64,000 nt of DNA, from assembly GCA_032358255.1 (NCBI GenBank), contig JAULBX010006331.1:61810-125809 (forward strand). Reading direction: 5' to 3'. Numbering within the stretch: the stretch's first letter is position 1; the number at the start of each line of letters is the position of its first letter. The notes beneath the pieces were generated by a model. The model saw nothing but the letters and a program-made list of their open reading frames with translations. It was not told where the DNA came from and did no database searches. The DNA comes from Heterotrichella gracilis. Taxonomy: Eukaryota; Sar; Xanthophyceae; Tribonematales; Xanthonemataceae. A program made the position numbers and the translations under genes. Shown piece by piece: positions 44,801 to 56,735 of this stretch.

Positions 44801-47285
44801 GCTGGAGGACCTACGGCGCACGGGGGTGGAGGTGCGGCTGGGGGTGCGCGTCACGGAGGTCACGCCCACAGCCATTATGCTCAAAGGTGCGGGTGGAGGG
44901 GGGCAGGGAAGGGGGGCGGGGATGGAGTGGATTGTTGCTGAATTGGAGAAAAAAGGGGAGGGGGAATGGGCATGAGAGTGGAGTGGGACCGATGAGTTGC
45001 ATGTGCTCATTTCTAGCCTTTGTGTGCTTGGTGCACATCACAGTAGTGGAGTAGGGCTCAAGGGTGTTGACTTGTCTTGCATCACATTCTGTCATGGCGT
45101 TGAGCGCACTAACAACCCTCCACAGACCAAGTTGCCGAGCACCTCGTCCTGCTGGTGCACTACATTTCCCATCAGGGCTTTAGATCGTTCAAGGTCAACT
45201 GTGTAAACAGGGCCAGGGGTGAAATATAAATATGCAGCACGTCTTGTGCAAGCCGACTTGCGCAAGCCGACTCATCTGCGTTTCTGCTGGATGCAAATAG
45301 TCACCTGTCTAACTAACTCCTGTTTCTTTCCCGCAGATGGCAGCGAGGTGGAGTACGGTCTGTGCGTGTGGTCCACCGGCAATGCCACCCGGCCGCTGGT
45401 GCAGTCACTGATTGACCAGGTGCCCCAGCAAATGGAGGCAAACGCGAGCATGAACCCATCGGGGCGCAAGGTAGGGACACATCAGGGACTGACCAGCCTT
45501 CGAGGCTGGAAATATACTGTGTGCTGTGCCTGGGCTGTCACCTGATGGCTTTCTTGTATCTTTCTCTCTCAATCTGTCTCTTTCTCAACATTTATTTATT
45601 CGGTGTTATTTGATATTCTATCATTTTTATTGCATTGCAATCCACACAATTTCGTTTTAATCCCTCTGTGCCATTTGGTCGTTCTGATACCATGCCGCAT
45701 TTAATTTCTATTATTCTTCTTGTTGGAAAATTGATTATTGGTTAAATGCTTCAGGTGGCTGTGGACAGCTTCATGCGCATGGCTGGTGCTGAGGACGTGC
45801 TGGTGCTGGGTGACTGCAGCATGATTGCGGGCAACAGGCTGCCAGCAACGGCGCAGGTGGCGGGGCAGCAGGGTAAGGGAAAATCACCTTGCCTGCGCTT
45901 GCACGATGCCTCATGTCATGCTGGGAAGCCACACATAGGGGATGAAATTTGAATTATCTTTTCAACAGCCATGATTATGTGCCTTGTTTGGTCTATACCC
46001 GTTTCATGACTGCAGTTGCTGTCTGGGCAAGCTTGGGTGCGGCGCAACAGGCAGCAAGGAGGAAGGCCCTTGCACATGCATCCCCCATTGTGAACCCCAG
46101 TGTATTACAGCTGATAACCGTGGCCATATGCGCAGGCGCCTACGTGGCGCACATCATCAACAAGGGGTACCACCTGGGGATGGGCGGCGTGGACCAGCCG
46201 CCGCCCTCCAAGCGCCTGCCGCGCATCACCACAGACGAGTGGGTGGCCCTGCTGCTGCGCCGATACTCCCTGGGTGGGGGCAGCACCAGCGGCTCACTGG
46301 CATCCATGGGTTCGATCGATGTTGAGGCGGAGGTGGCAGGGGGGGCAAACGGGAGTGCGGGAGGGGTGAGCGTCGCGACGCTGGAGAACGGAGGGGGCAG
46401 GGTGAGTGCGGTGGGAAGGGCGTGTGTTGCTGCGTGGTGCGGTGGTTGTGTATCCATCAGGTGCATCATCAACTCGCCACTTTCTACATTCTGTGTTAGC
46501 CCTGCTGGAGAGGTGTACAACCCAGTGGTATGCAAGGGCAACCCATACACGTGGAAACAGTTGCTTTGCAGCTTGGCATAATCTACCGACTCTTCTGTAG
46601 CCAAATCCATCACCACGTGTGGCCCAATGCGCAGGTGGCCCATGCCAAATCAGAGGAGCAGATCTACCTGGGCAAGGGGCGCACCATCGTGGACGACCCT
46701 ACCAAGTACCCTAGCAGGAGCGCAATGGCGGGCGGCTGGGCCGGGGGGGAGGTTGGGCTGCAGAAGTTCTTGCAGGTGACAACGGGGTTGTTTCCTGGTG
46801 GTGTAGTGTTGCTATGTGTACTGTAATATGCAATGTGTGCATGGAGGAGCACAATTGCTAATCTGGCTGTATTGCTGCAACCAATCGTGGAAACATGGTA
46901 CGAAATTTTGGTGCATTTGGGGAGTGCCTCTGGAGTGGCCTGCTGTAATGGACAGGTATTTCTGTTGATAATCCATCTACTTATCCTGAAATCCAACCTC
47001 TTGCAGGCGACTGGTGCCATCCCGTACACCCCCGAGGAGGACCTGGATTACTACGATCGGCCCTTTGAGTTCCTGTCCCTGGGGCTGCTGGCGTACATTG
47101 GGGACCAGAAGGCCATCACGCAGATCGAGGCCTTTGACGCGGAGGTGGGCCTGTCTGGGCGCTTTGCCTTCTTGCTGTGGCGCTCTGTGTACATCACCAA
47201 GCAGGTGTCCTTCCGCAACCGCGTGCTCATCCTGTTCGACTGGCTCAAGGCCAAGGCGTTTGGGAGGGACCTGTCGCTGTTTTGA
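41802..47285 (+). CDS. Type II (alternative) NAD(P)H dehydrogenase, plastid-targeted
   Basis: Twelve exons join in phase: 41802-42011, 42243-42456, 42771-42857, 43037-43251, 43629-43805, 44315-44441, 44653-44886, 45337-45470, 45755-45872, 46136-46401, 46635-46775 and 47007-47285 (TGA), about 700 residues. The first 70 residues are Arg/Ser/Thr-rich with almost no acidic residues up to RRLTARCDL, a likely transit peptide. The first Rossmann motif is VVLILGSGWAAHSL (FAD); the second is FVVVGGGPTGVEFAGTL (NAD(P)H). DVLVLGDCSM precedes the quinone-binding end, and the C-terminus WRSVYITKQVSFRNRVLILFDWLK is the family's membrane-anchoring tail. Role: non-proton-pumping transfer of electrons from stromal or matrix NAD(P)H to plastoquinone or ubiquinone. 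In Chlamydomonas the plastid enzyme is NDA2. An insertion of about 100 residues (46190-46775) separates HIINKGYHLG from FLSLGLLAYIGD. Compartment is inferred from the presequence only. Confidence 0.85.
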
Positions 47286-48095
47286 AGGGGATTAGAGGGA
47301 ATAGGTGAACCTGGGAGGGGCCTGGCCTAAAGAGAAGTGATACATTTGCCTGTTGTGGTTGCTTCAAGGGGGCAGCTGCCATGCAGAGGGGTCTCAGGGT
47401 TGAGCGTGTGTAGGCACAGCCAGTCAGATTGTTGTGCCGCAGATGGTTTTGGGATTTTGGGAATCAATTTTGTTGCAAGTGTGAACTGATGACCCTGGCA
47501 CAAAGGATGTGCGCTTAGGGAGCATTGGCAAGTGCTAGGCACGTCAACACTGTATGTACTTGTTCAATAGAGAGATATTGTTGAGTGATCTTCTTGACAG
47601 CGCGTGAATCTGTTGCATTGCCCCCTGGCCTAATGCATGTTGAAAGCAATAACATTTGGTATCAGTACCTTGGAAAAAGTCTCGAGCAAGCACTCTGTAT
47701 GTATAGTATAGTAGTAGCCTGCTTTATGCGAAACGTTGTTGGCAGCACCAGACAATCACCTGTGTAACGTTACTGCCAGTGCGCAATACTGACTGAGGCG
47801 CTGTTGGCAGCCCACTGGTTTAGATTTCGAGTGGGTGCATTGCAACATTACATGTGGCATCTTACATTTGCGCTGACAAAGTACGAAATTATTCTCCCAA
47901 GCATTGTACTGGAGTTTTTTGTACCACTTCCAGTTGGCAAAGTTGGCATGGTAGAGCCCACTTGAGCGCGTTCCTCAGGTGCAAGGTGGCTAGCAGCCAA
48001 ATGATTGCTGGCAGATATATACACAGAGAGAGACAGCATAACTTCGAGTTATCCGGGACAACGTGCTTTGCAGGTCTGAAACGCTGTGCTACACT
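47286..48095. other. Intergenic region between two plus-strand genes
   Basis: This contains the 3' flank of the NADH dehydrogenase and the promoter side of the ankyrin gene. No supported exon was seen, although a leader intron ending at TTTGCAG (48073) just before the ankyrin ATG is possible. Confidence 0.4.
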
Positions 48096-48795
48096 ATGGA
48101 AACATCTTACAGCAACATTCTGCCTGAGGAGGGCTCCTGTCACTTGAGCTTTGAGAAGGCTGTCCAGTTGGGACGCCCACATGCGGCTGTGCATGCCGCA
48201 ATATTGATAGCTGACCACGCAGATACGGGCTTACGAGGGGTTACGGTGGATGAAAACGGAAGCACGCACCTGCACAAGCTGGCAGACCTAGACATCAGCG
48301 TTGAAGACGTGCAGCTGCTGTTGGATAGTGGGCTGGACGTGAACCAGTGCGACGTGAAGGGCAACACTGCGCTGCATATTGCTTCGGCAGCAGACAACTT
48401 GGAGGCGTGCAAAGCTCTACTTGGTGCTGGTGGGTGAACTGGGCGATAGCTGCATGCTGCCAAAGTACTATGGCGTGCACCAAGTATGTGTGGGCACCAT
48501 ATGCAACCCCACACTGAGGTTCCCATCAGTGCAAACCACCCACATGTACCCATAGCGCCATACATCGTGAGATATACTCTGTTTGGTCCACCGGCAGGCA
48601 TCGACCCATTGAAAAAGAATTTGAACTGCAAGACTGCCAAGATGCTTTTCTGATCCTGACACTGACGTGTACGAGTATCTGGAGGGGGTGGAACAAGAAG
48701 CCAAAGAAAGGAAGCATGTGAATCAGTCAGCATTATGGGGCAGCAAACTGCAGGCAACCCAGACTGAATCCGCCTGTGGCATCAGAACCCTTTGA
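48096..48795 (+). pseudogene. Ankyrin-repeat protein gene with apparent one-base frameshift
   Basis: Exon 48096-48429 starts METSYSNILPEEG and contains a canonical ankyrin stretch: NGSTHLHKLADLDISVEDV, then DVNQCDVKGNTALHIASAAD. It splices in phase (G|GC) to 48598, continuing as GIDPLKKNLNCKTAKMLF, and then meets TGA at 48651. Reading one base later from the TTTT run at 48646-48649, the frame opens again: SDPDTDVYEYLEGVEQEAKE, running to TGA at 48793-48795. The second frame looks coding (acidic helix after an ankyrin repeat, matching the expected continuation). The sequence is thus either frameshifted in a 4-T run (mutation or assembly error) or ends early after a shortened last repeat. Ankyrin proteins mediate protein binding; no specific partner is evident. 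Confidence 0.65.
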
Positions 48796-49235
48796 TACGG
48801 ACTTGTGTTGAAGATAGGAGGCGTGGGCTCTGCTGGCTGGCATGTGAGGCCTCCTTTCAGGGCTCCTAGGAAGGCTGTCTCCATAAGTGCAGACTAGCTA
48901 CAACCCATGCCATAACACAAACAAACGCCTACCTGGTTGTTTGTGCTACGGTATACAATGTACCAGCATGTGCAGTTTCTAACAAAGTCCTTAAAGGCTT
49001 CTTGCGCTCAGACTGGCTAGGAACCATTAAGTTCAGTCGGCCCAGGTCACACTATTTTCAGTGGGTCTTATTTCAGTTAATTATATGTGGTGAAGCATGC
49101 CAAACCACACATATATTGTACAGAACGTGTCACAGAATACCGCTGAAGTCGCTTGCAGGCTGCTTACAGGGCATATCTGAGACAGCCTGTTGTGATAGCA
49201 AGCCATGTGGTCCTAGGACTTCAACGTTGGCAAGC
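48796..49235. other. Intergenic region
   Basis: This lies between the ankyrin gene and the MAPR gene, both plus strand. An open frame runs into the MAPR start from 49002 but looks non-coding. It presumably holds the promoter and 5' UTR. Confidence 0.35.
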
Positions 49236-49860
49236 ATGGTTGAAAGGACGTTCACACCGGAAGAGCTGAGTAAATGCGACGGTTCCACTGAAGACACTCC
49301 TTTGTACCTTGCCATACGCGGCGTTGTGTATGATGTTAGGGCTGGCGCCGACTTCTACGGGCCAGGTGAGCCTGATTCCCTTAGCACATGGTATACAATA
49401 TATGCATGCATTATGCCCGTCCGATTGCAATGGTCACCTCTGGGGGTACCCAGGGGCATGTGGGCTGCCATAGTTACTATGCATCTCTAAAGCTACATTG
49501 TCAGAGGTGCCTTTAGGCAGAACTGGGCACTGGTGCATTGCATGCACCTCCAAGCATGCATGCGAGGTCCACTACTGGGACACTATCTGGTTCCAGTAAC
49601 GCATCGTGTCTGTGAGGTTCAAAGTTGTGTTTGTTTGTTTTTCAGCAAGAGTATTTATTTGTGTCCTCGGTGCAGATGGGGGATACAGTATTTTTGCTGG
49701 CAAGGAGTGCTCTCGTGCGCTAGCCTTGATGAGCTTGAAGCCAGAGGACGTGAGCGGCAACCTGGAGGGACTGGAAGAAGATAGTCTGCAAGCTCTGTCG
49801 GAATGGGAGGCCAGGTTCAAGAAGAAGTACATCATTGTAGGAACACTGGTCACCAACTGA
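49236..49860 (+). CDS. MAPR family cytochrome b5-like heme/steroid-binding protein
   Basis: Two exons, 49236-49365 and 49676-49860 (TGA), join at G|AT to give about 104 residues. The start is MVERTFTPEELSKCDGST. The core motifs are YLAIRGVVYDVRAGADFYGPDGGYSIFAGKE (split by the intron) and CSRALALMSLKPEDVSG. The Tyr-containing FYGP..GYS.FAG segment is the MAPR hallmark, where a Tyr ligates heme in place of the two His of cytochrome b5. Family knowledge: members such as Arabidopsis MSBP/MP3 and human PGRMC1 and neudesin bind heme and regulate P450 enzymes or sterol metabolism. Most plant members carry an N-terminal membrane helix. None is present from this ATG, so this may be a soluble form like AtMP3. 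The in-frame upstream stretch has no strong hydrophobic segment. Confidence 0.85.
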
Positions 49861-50168
49861 AACAGCAGTACATCGCAAAAAGTGGGCTAGAAAAACAGGG
49901 AGAATGCTGTGCGCCTCTCTAGGGAATAAAACGTTTGTCTTCACAGAGTTTAGAGTGGCCATAATTCCACCACGTACACTACACGGTATCCTTATCACTG
50001 GACACTGCGCACTGTTATTAATTGCACCGCACCGCTGCACAAGTTCAAAGGAAACAATGTGCACGGCTCCTGTAACAGTGTTCACCTTTACTGCAGCCAT
50101 CTATCGTCCCCCTCTGGATATGCGAGGCAAGTGGGCGCCGCTGTGGGACTGCCGTGGCGTGTATGCTG
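49861..50168. other. Convergent 3' flanks
   Basis: This short interval lies between the MAPR gene (+) and the Gln/His-rich gene (-). Nothing supported was seen. Confidence 0.4.
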
Positions 50169-53100
50169 TCATCCCCATGCCTTGGTGGCCACCACCACCC
50201 CCTTGCAGCCACCCAGCTTGCGCATTGACTGGGGTCCCTGCTGCTGCATGTGGGCAGAGCTACCTGCAGAAGCTGCATGCTGTCCTGCATCACCCGTCCC
50301 ATATCCAACATGCCCTGGGTGCACATTGTGGGCTGCCGCCACGCCAGGCCAGTACATCTGACCGGCCCCGTGGGGCCCCATGGCCGCCGCCTGCATGTAC
50401 TGCTGCTCCTGCTGCATCAAGTACCACTGCTGCGCTTGCCACTGGGCGGTGGCTGCATGTTGTGGCTCTGCCATGCCTGACTGCATTCCCGCACCTCTCC
50501 CCATAAAAAATGCGACGGGCATGGCCGCATAGGGCGCCATCAGCTGGTGGTGGAGACCACTGGCGGGAAAATTGCCCGCTTGCATGTGGCCAGCATGCTG
50601 CAGGTGGTGTGAATGGGCAGCGTACTGCGCTGCCTCGTCGGACCTGATTGCCCTTGATAGAAATGCTGCTTGAACCTGGCTTTTTGCAGCTGCATCCTGC
50701 TGGACGACACGCAATTGGTGCGGTCCTGACTGATTGCGAGCATGCATCTCCTGGCCTTGGGACAAATAAGTGTCATGGCTGGTCATTGGGCCAGCATGCG
50801 CTGCGCCAGCCACATCCACTGGAGTGTGTGCTGGAGGCTCATAGCTGAGGTGAGGTCTGCTGGCAATGGGGTGCGTGCCCATGCTGGGAAGGTGGGTTGG
50901 GGCCGGGGAAGCGCATACGGGTGGTGGATGCTGGTTGTGTGCGGCTGGGCTGGGTGCTGCGGTGGCATGCATGTCATCCTGTAGACTTGACCCAGGCTGC
51001 ACAGCGCCTGCGGGCTGCGCCTGGGTACCATCATGCCCTTGCGCTGCTGGCAAACCAGCCTTTGGTGCTGGTATTGGTGCAAATGGTGCTGCCTTGGTGG
51101 GCGACCGCTTAGCCTGCGCTGCGCTGTACTGGCGCCACAGCTTTGAAGGGGGTGGGCGCGCATCGGGCTTGGGGAGGACAGGCCGCAGGCGGGGCAGCAC
51201 AATGGTTGGGGCCCTGGCCAGAGGAGGGGCTGCATGGGGCACGGCCTGTGGGGGGTGCGGGAAAGTGGCGGGACCTGGTTTTAGCCCTTGCCTTGGACCA
51301 CCTGCAAGACCACAAATGCGCAAGTGAGGGAGACCGATCTGAAGTGCATGCGCAATTCCAGACATGAACCGCATCTGGCACCAGGGCATTTGTGCTCTAC
51401 TCAGTTCAGCTTGATAAATTTTGACTCAGAAACATAGTCACAATAACTATGGACATCAAAAGAAGATACGAATCATCACGGCAATTCAGCCCATAGTTAT
51501 GCGGCTATGTGAAGTAAGTAATGGTAATGGCCACCCACCCGGTGCCTCCCTGAGCTTGAGATCCAGTCGCTGCAGCGATGCCATCAGGCGCCGCTCCTCA
51601 AGCGAGATGTCAACAGCAGGCCCTGCGCCAGAGGCTTGAACACCACCACCTCCACCGCCATGCGCCACCCTCTGCCTGGCGCGGGCCCGACTGGCGGCTA
51701 GCCTTTGGTGCGGCGACCGGGGTTGCGGCTCGGGAGGCGCAGGGCTGGGGACGGGGCTGGCCACAGTGGGGAGCTCCATCCGCATGGCCGGGGATCGGTG
51801 GGGTTGGGCGGAGGGTGCCATGGGTGGTTTGCCTGAGGGGGGATGTGCGTAGATGGGGCTGGCAGCTGCAACGCATTGGTGGTTGCTAGGCAAGGGTGCA
51901 GGTGCTCGTTGCCCTGGAGGCGCTGTAGCCTTGCCTGTGAAGGCAGTAGCTGCATTGGGTTGCCGGTGGGTTGATGGGGGCTGCAACCCAGGAGGCTTGG
52001 GGATGCGGGATGGGGTGGTGGTTGAGAAGGTGCTGGTGGTGAAGGCCTGGGAGTCACTCACAAGAGCTCCAGCAGGGCGAGAAGCGGCGTGCTGTGAAAC
52101 AGGCTGGTACCCACTGGCTGATGAGCCACGGTCCATGTTTGGAACATGGTTGGATTGGTGCTGATACTCCACTGCCGCTCCATTTTTAAAGACGCTCCCT
52201 GGCTGTGCAGCGCTGTATGAACCAATGTTGGTTGTTGCCTTGTGCTTCTTTGCCTGGTACAGAAAAAAGTACGTGATTTTTTTTCATGTTTCAATCTTTT
52301 GTAACCTCCGCTTATAATTTGACAGCTGATTCAGCTGGCTGGCTGATTCAGCTGGCTGACTTTACAATTTCGAATCGTGTGACAGTTTGAAATTTTAGTA
52401 CAGTCATGGCATTCAGCGCAGAGTTCAATTTAATGAGCATTTGATGAATGTGAATCTGTGGTTCATCCCCAGCAGAAAAATATGAAAAATCCATACTACT
52501 GTACCTGTGTTTCCAAGATTCTGTGCTTGCTGGTTGCGCCATCTGCAGCAGCTACTGCCCTGCCCGCAAGGAGTGCTGCTTGCATCCTCTGCTTCTCAGC
52601 CCTCTCTTGCTCAGCCCTATGCCTTGCCAACACAGCGGCTTGGACGTAGCTGCCTTCCTTTGTCAGGGGTGCCTCCGTCTTTTGTGGGCCGCTGGCTACT
52701 GTGGGCCCTGCCAACGCAGACTGACATTCAACATCGTTTTTCCCTTCTTCCGGGAATGGAATGTTTCATGTTTGTCTTGTTCAATCAAAACAATTAGATG
52801 CTTACAAGTGAAATAGAAAAAACATGCACTTTCATTACAGATACATTCAGCGGGGATGCAATCCATCAATGGCATTGTACCAGTTACATGCATGTAATCA
52901 ACCGCCCTACCTGTGGTTAAGCGGTGCCGTGCGTTGCTTGCTGGAGCCTGTGCAAGCCTCCCATCCTGTGCCGAGGCGCGTCCACTTGGTGGAAGATCGC
53001 CCATCGCAGCCACAGGAGCATCAACACCCTGCTGAGGCTGCATGAGGTGGGCCAAAGGCTGGCTTCGAGCATGACCACCTGGGTTGGCTATGGATGCTGC

Positions 53101-55990
53101 CTGGGGAATAGGCTGCTGTGGCGCTAGCCCACTGCTGACACTGGTGAGCCACTGCATGTAGGCGTCAAAGCCAGGGTAGAACGCTGGCAGGCCATACGGC
53201 AAGGCTCCATGCGTGGCAAGCTGGGTGCGATCACCTGCCTGATGCTGATGCCCATGTGTGGGCTGTGGATGCGTATGAATGCCTGGGATGTTACTGCCAA
53301 TGTGGGCCGCTGATGACGTTTGTTGGCCAACCTGGGTCTCCTGATCATCCTCCAACGAAATTGGAATGCCATGAGGGGGTAATTGCTGATAAGCATGACC
53401 ATGTTGCCGGAAAGTTTGATCAATTTCTGCGTCGGCGACAAAGCGATTATGCTCCAAATTGAATTCGCTGTGCTGATAGGCCGTGTGCTCCCAAGCCCCC
53501 TCCTCGTCTGCTGTCACTGTCCTTGACAAGAAGCAGGAGTCAGCCACATCCATCCTGCTGTGCTGCTGCTCAGGGGTCATGGCACCCATGCCGCTGCCTG
53601 GATGGGACGCACGATCATGAGGGGTATCACTGGACTCGGCCTCCATTGGAAACCTCTTTTGACTGTCTGCATCAACACTTTGGCTGTCGTTGGGTATGCC
53701 ACTTGCAGTGCACTCTGATTGCTCAACATGTAGGTCTTCAGGTGTGGATGTGCACGCCAATTGGTCATCATAAAGACGCATCGATGCATCCATTGGCTCC
53801 TGCAACTGGACCAGTGAATAATGCGGCATTGCTGTCACTGGCACTGCCTGCTGCTGCACGGCAAAGTGGGCTGTGACCTGATCCAGAACCTGCTTTGACG
53901 ACTGTTTGATGTCATCAATATTCTGTTGGACCGCATGCTTCAGCTGCTGGACCTTTTGAAACCCGGCTGCAAGATCCTGATTCTCTGTGAGTAGCTCCAG
54001 CACTGCCATCATGTCTGCCTGGCGCCTCGGCTCAGCCTCGGGCACAGGAGCCTGCTGTGCCCTGATGTTGCTTGCCAGCCTGTCTGAATTGCGCGTCAGT
54101 TCAGCCTCCCACACAAGAGCCTGCTTTGCTGCGCTGGCGCTCGACTGCAAGGCTGGTACATGGGCATCAAATGTGGTATCTGATCCATGTTGCGCTGGGT
54201 CATTGGCCGGTGGGTGCTGATCCAGAGTGGATGGGCTGGGGGGTCCTCTGGAGTGATGCAATAGGGCACTTCCCTGCTCAAGGGTTGTCGACTGATGGGC
54301 TGGTGAGCTGACTTGTGTCTGCTGGTGTGCATCTCTGTCTGCCTGGCTATGGGACTGGCTGTGGCTGTTGCCAATCTGAGCCGTGGTAGCTTGAGGCTGC
54401 TCTAGCTGGTTAGCTGTGTGTGACCCATGTGCCAACCCATCGCAACCCACTGCTTTACTGCTTCCATCCAATGCGACCCTCTCCGGGGGTCCTTGTTGGA
54501 CGGGGCTGCTGAGCTGAGGGTTAGGAGCTGAGCCAGAGGACTGCCATGCCTGCTGACAATGCAGCTGCTGCTGACTGGGTCGTCTAGATGCCTTCTTAGG
54601 TTGACTGCCACCATATGCACTGAGGGAAACGAAGGTGCTGTCCGTTGCCAGCGTCGGCAAATCACGGCTGACGCCCATCCACTCAGCTGGCAGTGCCAAA
54701 GGTTCAACCGGCACAACCAGCTCAACTCCCTCACTCTCGTCATCTGAGATGATGATGGGTGCTGAACGGTAGCGAGGGGCCTTGGTCACGCCGCGCCTGA
54801 CAGGTCCTGCAGCAATTACAATGTGTGAGTCGCAGCAATTGTATGATAAAGGCCGACTGATGGGAATAGTGTCCAAAGCTACAAAATTGATAGCTGCATC
54901 ACAGCCTGCATCACTAACCTTGCGTCAGCACGGTATCTGTCCTTGGTTGTGCATCATAAACTTGCTGCAATGGCTGATTGACCAGCTGCTCTGAACCCAT
55001 GTTGCCTTCCTGCAGGCCGTGAGAAGGGAGTGAGGATGACAGGAAGGTGCAATTAAAAACCTTATAAGCCACAACTATGCAAGGGCGTATAGGCATACCT
55101 GCTCAGATCCGGTGCACAGCAGGTCCCTGAGGGTGGCATCTGCTGCTCGTTTTGTTGTGCTCCAGCCCACTGTGTCGGTCTGCACCTTGCAGGGTGGTAC
55201 ACTGCCTGGTTTGCCAGGCGCCTGCACCCATGAAATACACAAGTCTACATGTCTGCCTACTATAACTACTGCGCCTTGAGCTTCTGCACACAGCAGCGTT
55301 TGGCAATGTTGTGTTGTCACACAGTATGAGAAGTGACATACACACCTGCAGCAGGCGCCTGCGTGCTCGCACAAACTCCCTAATCTCCTGTTGGTGGGGA
55401 TGTGGAGGTTTGGGGTTGGCTGTTGCTGCAGCTCGCTGCTGCTCAGGACGCGTACGTTGTGCTGGCTCTTTGCGTTCCTTGGCAGCCCGTTTCTTCCCTG
55501 CCCTTGCTGCCTCCCTCAAATGGATGTCAGCCAGCAGCCTCTGATGCTGCCTCACCTCCAACGCCAACTTGTACTGCAAGCAACACAACCATGGTCTGGA
55601 GAGCTGCTGGAGGTAACTAGAAGGCCTGAATAAAACCTCCTATATCGACCTGTTGACACTCTCAGTCGTACCGTAGGAAGGTTGCACCAAGGAGTTCTGG
55701 GCCTGAACACCCACCTGAGAGGCTTGCTCATCTTGCAACCTTGTCTCACGTTCTTCGTATCGCCTGCAACATTGGAGGCAGGACAGGGCTTGATATACAG
55801 CATATATTGTATGAACCCATTTGACCAAACGCTTGTCTTTGCCAAAAACCTCTGGGCACTGGATAGGGACCTGGTTTTGAGGCCTAGCCAACACTGTGAA
55901 AAAGGCAGCACCACCCCACACAACCCACCTGCGCCTTGCTTTCGTTTCCCGCACGTTCCCCCTCCACCTTAGTTCTTGGCTTTCCCGCAT
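50169..55990 (-). CDS. Large Gln/His/Ala-rich low-complexity protein, nuclear-type
   Basis: Nine minus-strand exons join in phase: 55990-55929, 55763-55715, 55573-55346, 55221-55099, 55009-54919, 54806-52911, 52707-52505, 52253-51539 and 51301-50169 (TGA), about 1,500 residues. The start gives MRESQELRWRGNVRETKARR, leading into a basic helical region rich in Arg/Glu/Lys (to about residue 90, AGKKRAAKERKE). A short acidic patch IIISDDESEG follows. Then come more than 1,000 residues of Gln-, His-, Ala-, Ser- and Pro-rich sequence with only a few helical islands, such as VLARHRAEQERAEKQRMQAA and ERRLMASLQRLDLKLRE. Composition resembles transcription or chromatin co-regulators and RNA-binding scaffolds with prion-like tails. 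No catalytic motif or named domain is visible. Strong exon continuity (one 1.9 kb exon) argues for a real gene. Confidence 0.7.
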
Positions 55991-56102
55991 CGTCCTGCCA
56001 TTCTGCTTGTCCAAGAGTCAGGCCCAGGAACGCCTAGCTGTCGAGCTAGACTCCGCACACAACCCTCGGCATGCCATGTCACGAATTACATTCAGACCAG
56101 GG

Positions 56103-56481
56103 CTATTGGCACCGATAAGCATATATGCGCATGCAGTCGTATGGCACCTCGATGTTGTATGGGCCAAACAGTCCTGAACGACTGCTTTGGATGCAAGTGA
56201 GGTTGTAGGCGAGCATGCTGACCAAGGTTGAGAAATCAATTCCAACGGGGAGGTGACTGGCCATTTCATCTTGCAAGGTTTCATCTAGCACCCAAAGCAG
56301 CTGCATCTTGTTCCAACATTACAGCTGGAGTTGCATGTAAATGACCGTCGTGGCACAGGATTCGCATTCCTCCAGGCACATAATACATGGGACCAGCACA
56401 GGTTATGCTTGTCAGTTCACACGCACCCACACACATGCAGGCGTGCGCTTGCCTACAACTCACATTCAGTGCTGCAACCAC
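56103..56481 (-). CDS. Unassigned protein end in two overlapping frames
   Basis: On the minus strand, frame A (56481-56281) reads through MYYVPGGMRILCHDGHLHAT and ends at TGA. Frame B (56306-56103) reads DETLQDEMASHLPVGIDFST and SGLFGPYNIEVPYDCMRIYA, ending at TAG. Both look protein-like and overlap by about 26 bases, with no room for an ordinary intron between them. Either a frameshift joins them near 56285-56306, or frame B is a separate short exon whose partner I have not found. The piece sits between the start of the Gln/His-rich gene and the end of the WDR7-like gene, all on the minus strand. No family is recognised. Confidence 0.4.
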
Positions 56482-56735
56482 TCCCTCTCAAATGAGCACT
56501 GCAAGCACCCTACCAGCATTCTGACCTGATCCACCTGTATCCTTTCTCTCACCGCAATTCTCCCTTCCCGCGTAAAACACTCTACCGTATACCAATTGAA
56601 TACACACACCTAGAAAAACTCTGGCCCCACGACTGGAGATAAGGGCAACTGCCCTGCTTTCAAGGCAGCTGCACCCTCAGCCCTCCCCGTCCCCTCTCCC
56701 CCTTCCATTTCACAACACCCCCCTGCACCCGTGCA
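56482..56735. other. Short spacer between minus-strand genes
   Basis: This lies between the stop codon of the WDR7-like gene and the unassigned frames. It is pyrimidine-rich on the plus strand. No feature was seen. Confidence 0.35.
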
